This document shows, piece after piece, positions 62,807 to 64,000 of a DNA stretch of 64,000 nucleotides. Within the stretch, counting starts at the first letter, position 1. Each line of letters begins with the position of its first letter. The notes under the pieces were generated by a model. That model had not been told where the DNA came from, did no database searches, and saw nothing but the letters and a program-made list of their open reading frames with translations. Both the position numbers and the translations under genes were made by a program. Source of the DNA: Trachythela sp. YZ-2020 (Eukaryota > Cnidaria > Anthozoa > Malacalcyonacea > Clavulariidae); contig JADLSH010000365.1 of assembly GCA_016169945.1 (NCBI GenBank), positions 1,918,501-1,982,500 of the forward strand. Direction: 5' to 3'.

Positions 62807-63330
62807 GATGTGTCTTGATGGTTGGTCCGTCCGTCGCTAATATGAATCGGGCCAACCGCCATCATATTCTATATTCCCGTAGCAACGCGTTATTTTATTA
62901 ATCTATTTACCACAACAAATACAAAGCAATCATCGATTATAATAGTGTTTAATACATAAAGTTCCATACTATAGTCAACTTACTGCCATACTTTATACCA
63001 TTATATACAGCTAATTGCATTAAGGTTGTCCTCGGTAAAAGCCAAGCGCGAAAAGTTCGATGGGATTTATGTATTAAATAATCATCTCGCATATATTCAT
63101 ACGAAAAAAAGCTTGACCTGCAGCAAGCCAAGTTTGAGTCCCTTGAGAACGCTAATGAATACATTATTATCATGAAGATTCCCTCATAATTATTCAATCT
63201 GCATGCCAAACGGCAGAACAAGACTATGATTTAAAGTTTCGTCCCAGCGTCGCCGCTATAGCATAATTGTCCCTTGAAAACAAGTAAAATACCTCTTACG
63301 ATTTGCAGACTGTTACGTTTTGTGTTAAAA

Positions 63331-63411
63331 ATGCCTCGTGCGTACAGTCAAGATTTGCGATGGAGAGCTATTTCCCTAATTGAAATAGTGGGAATCGATA
63401 TTGAGGTCTGA
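63331..63411 (+). pseudogene. N-terminal fragment of a Tc1-like or related transposase
   Basis: ATG to TGA, 26 residues, MPRAYSQDLRWRAISLIE then a quick end. M-P-R-x-Y-S-x-D-L-R-W-R-A is a common start of helix-turn-helix transposase ORFs. No downstream domain is found. Confidence 0.5.
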
Positions 63412-63699
63412 GGAGATCTATACGAGAGCAAGTATATATTATACGAGAGCAACATTATACGGTACGGGACATCTTGCTTAGTATAAGTATCGTTTTGATT
63501 CTTATTGCCTTGGCGAACAACTTTAAGCATAATATTTACAGTATCCTCCTCATCCATTTTTGTACAAAACACTGCTTTAGAGTTTAACACTATCGTGATA
63601 GCACAGCTACGCAGAGATTACTTAGTTATTCGACATTTCGGGCTCCAGCATATTTGAGGTCCCCGGGGAGAAAATTCGTTGCTTTTTGCCTGCGTTCTA

Positions 63700-63947
63700 C
63701 AGGGTGTATCAAAAAAAACGCAACCTCGGAATTTCCCAAGAAATCCACTTTGTTCTTAAGAACAAAAGATTTTAGGCCCCTGGGAATTTAAAATAGCTTC
63801 TAATCGTATTCCAGGAGCATAACTGTCGAATTACTAATAGGTCGTATTACTATTTTAAATTCCCCAGGGGCCTAAAATCTTTTGTGCTTAAGAACAAAGT
63901 GGATTTCTTGGGAAATTCCGAGGTTGCGTTTTTTTTGATACACCCTG
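63700..63947. mobile_element. Mariner-like MITE with a long palindrome
   Basis: TIRs CAGGGTGTATCAAAAAAAAC and its complement flanked by TA; the arms extend about 100 bp (CGGAATTTCCCAAGAAATCC, TTTTAGGCCCCTGGGAATTT) so the element is nearly all hairpin. 248 bp. Confidence 0.9.
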
Positions 63948-64000
63948 TATTTCACAACTATCTGCAAGTTATTTGTAAACAAAAACTGCCTGATGTTCTT

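Larger units (their letters stand above)
61865..64000. other. Region upstream of the kinase gene
   Basis: 2.1 kb containing the kinase promoter. Just upstream of the ATG is a GC-richer stretch (61975-62045, with ACGCGTGACGCGCGCGTGA). Elements at 62515-62806, 63331-63411 and 63700-63947. No host exon recognised. Confidence 0.5.

Noticed and set aside
63348..63590. 80-codon - strand frame
   Set aside because: No domain recognised, low complexity in part, and it overlaps the + strand transposase scrap.

Overview
The window reads as nuclear DNA of an intron-rich, AT-rich invertebrate animal. A cnidarian is the best guess, from the mix of conserved animal genes and the style of the transposon ORFs; this is inference, not proof. 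None of the host genes is a single open frame. I rebuilt each one by joining short exons at GT/AG sites and checking that the codon phase agrees at every junction.

Layout, left to right. A two-ORF LINE of CR1/L2 type (1-about 4140, + strand) opens the window. Next come the first three coding exons of a LAPTM4-type lysosomal membrane protein (5116-9233, - strand); its remaining exons must lie off the left edge. A PHACTR (phosphatase and actin regulator) gene fills 12527-34996 on the - strand: 12 coding exons, 353 residues, four RPEL repeats and the PP1-binding tail ending FHRP. Most of its 22.5 kb is intron filled with mobile elements. A metallophosphoesterase of the MPPE1/PGAP5-Cdc1/Ted1 family runs on the + strand (39596-45249, 8 exons, 335 residues). 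It converges, 435 bp apart, on PPT1, palmitoyl-protein thioesterase 1 (45685-52843, - strand, 11 exons, 299 residues, including a 15-nt microexon). Last is a Src-architecture non-receptor tyrosine kinase (56676-61864, - strand, 4 exons, 527 residues, SH3-SH2-kinase with an N-terminal myristoylation signal). The genes share no pathway and look like ordinary neighbours; LAPTM4 and PPT1 both act in lysosomes.

The rest is a dense graveyard of small elements, many with terminal inverted repeats (TIRs) and clean target-site duplications (TSDs). They include hAT-like elements with 8-bp TSDs, a three-copy family with 7-bp TSDs, mariner-like elements flanked by TA (two keep the start of a transposase), tRNA-derived SINEs, a roughly 115-bp SINE-body unit amplified into three tandem arrays, and several long hairpins.

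The most unusual structure is a palindrome of about 2 kb (27368-29330). It sits inside a 3.5-kb TIR element (26570-30073) and separates the N-terminal part of a transposon gene from its C-terminal CXC domain. I found no defence system, CRISPR array, operon or rRNA gene, and no intact tRNA gene.
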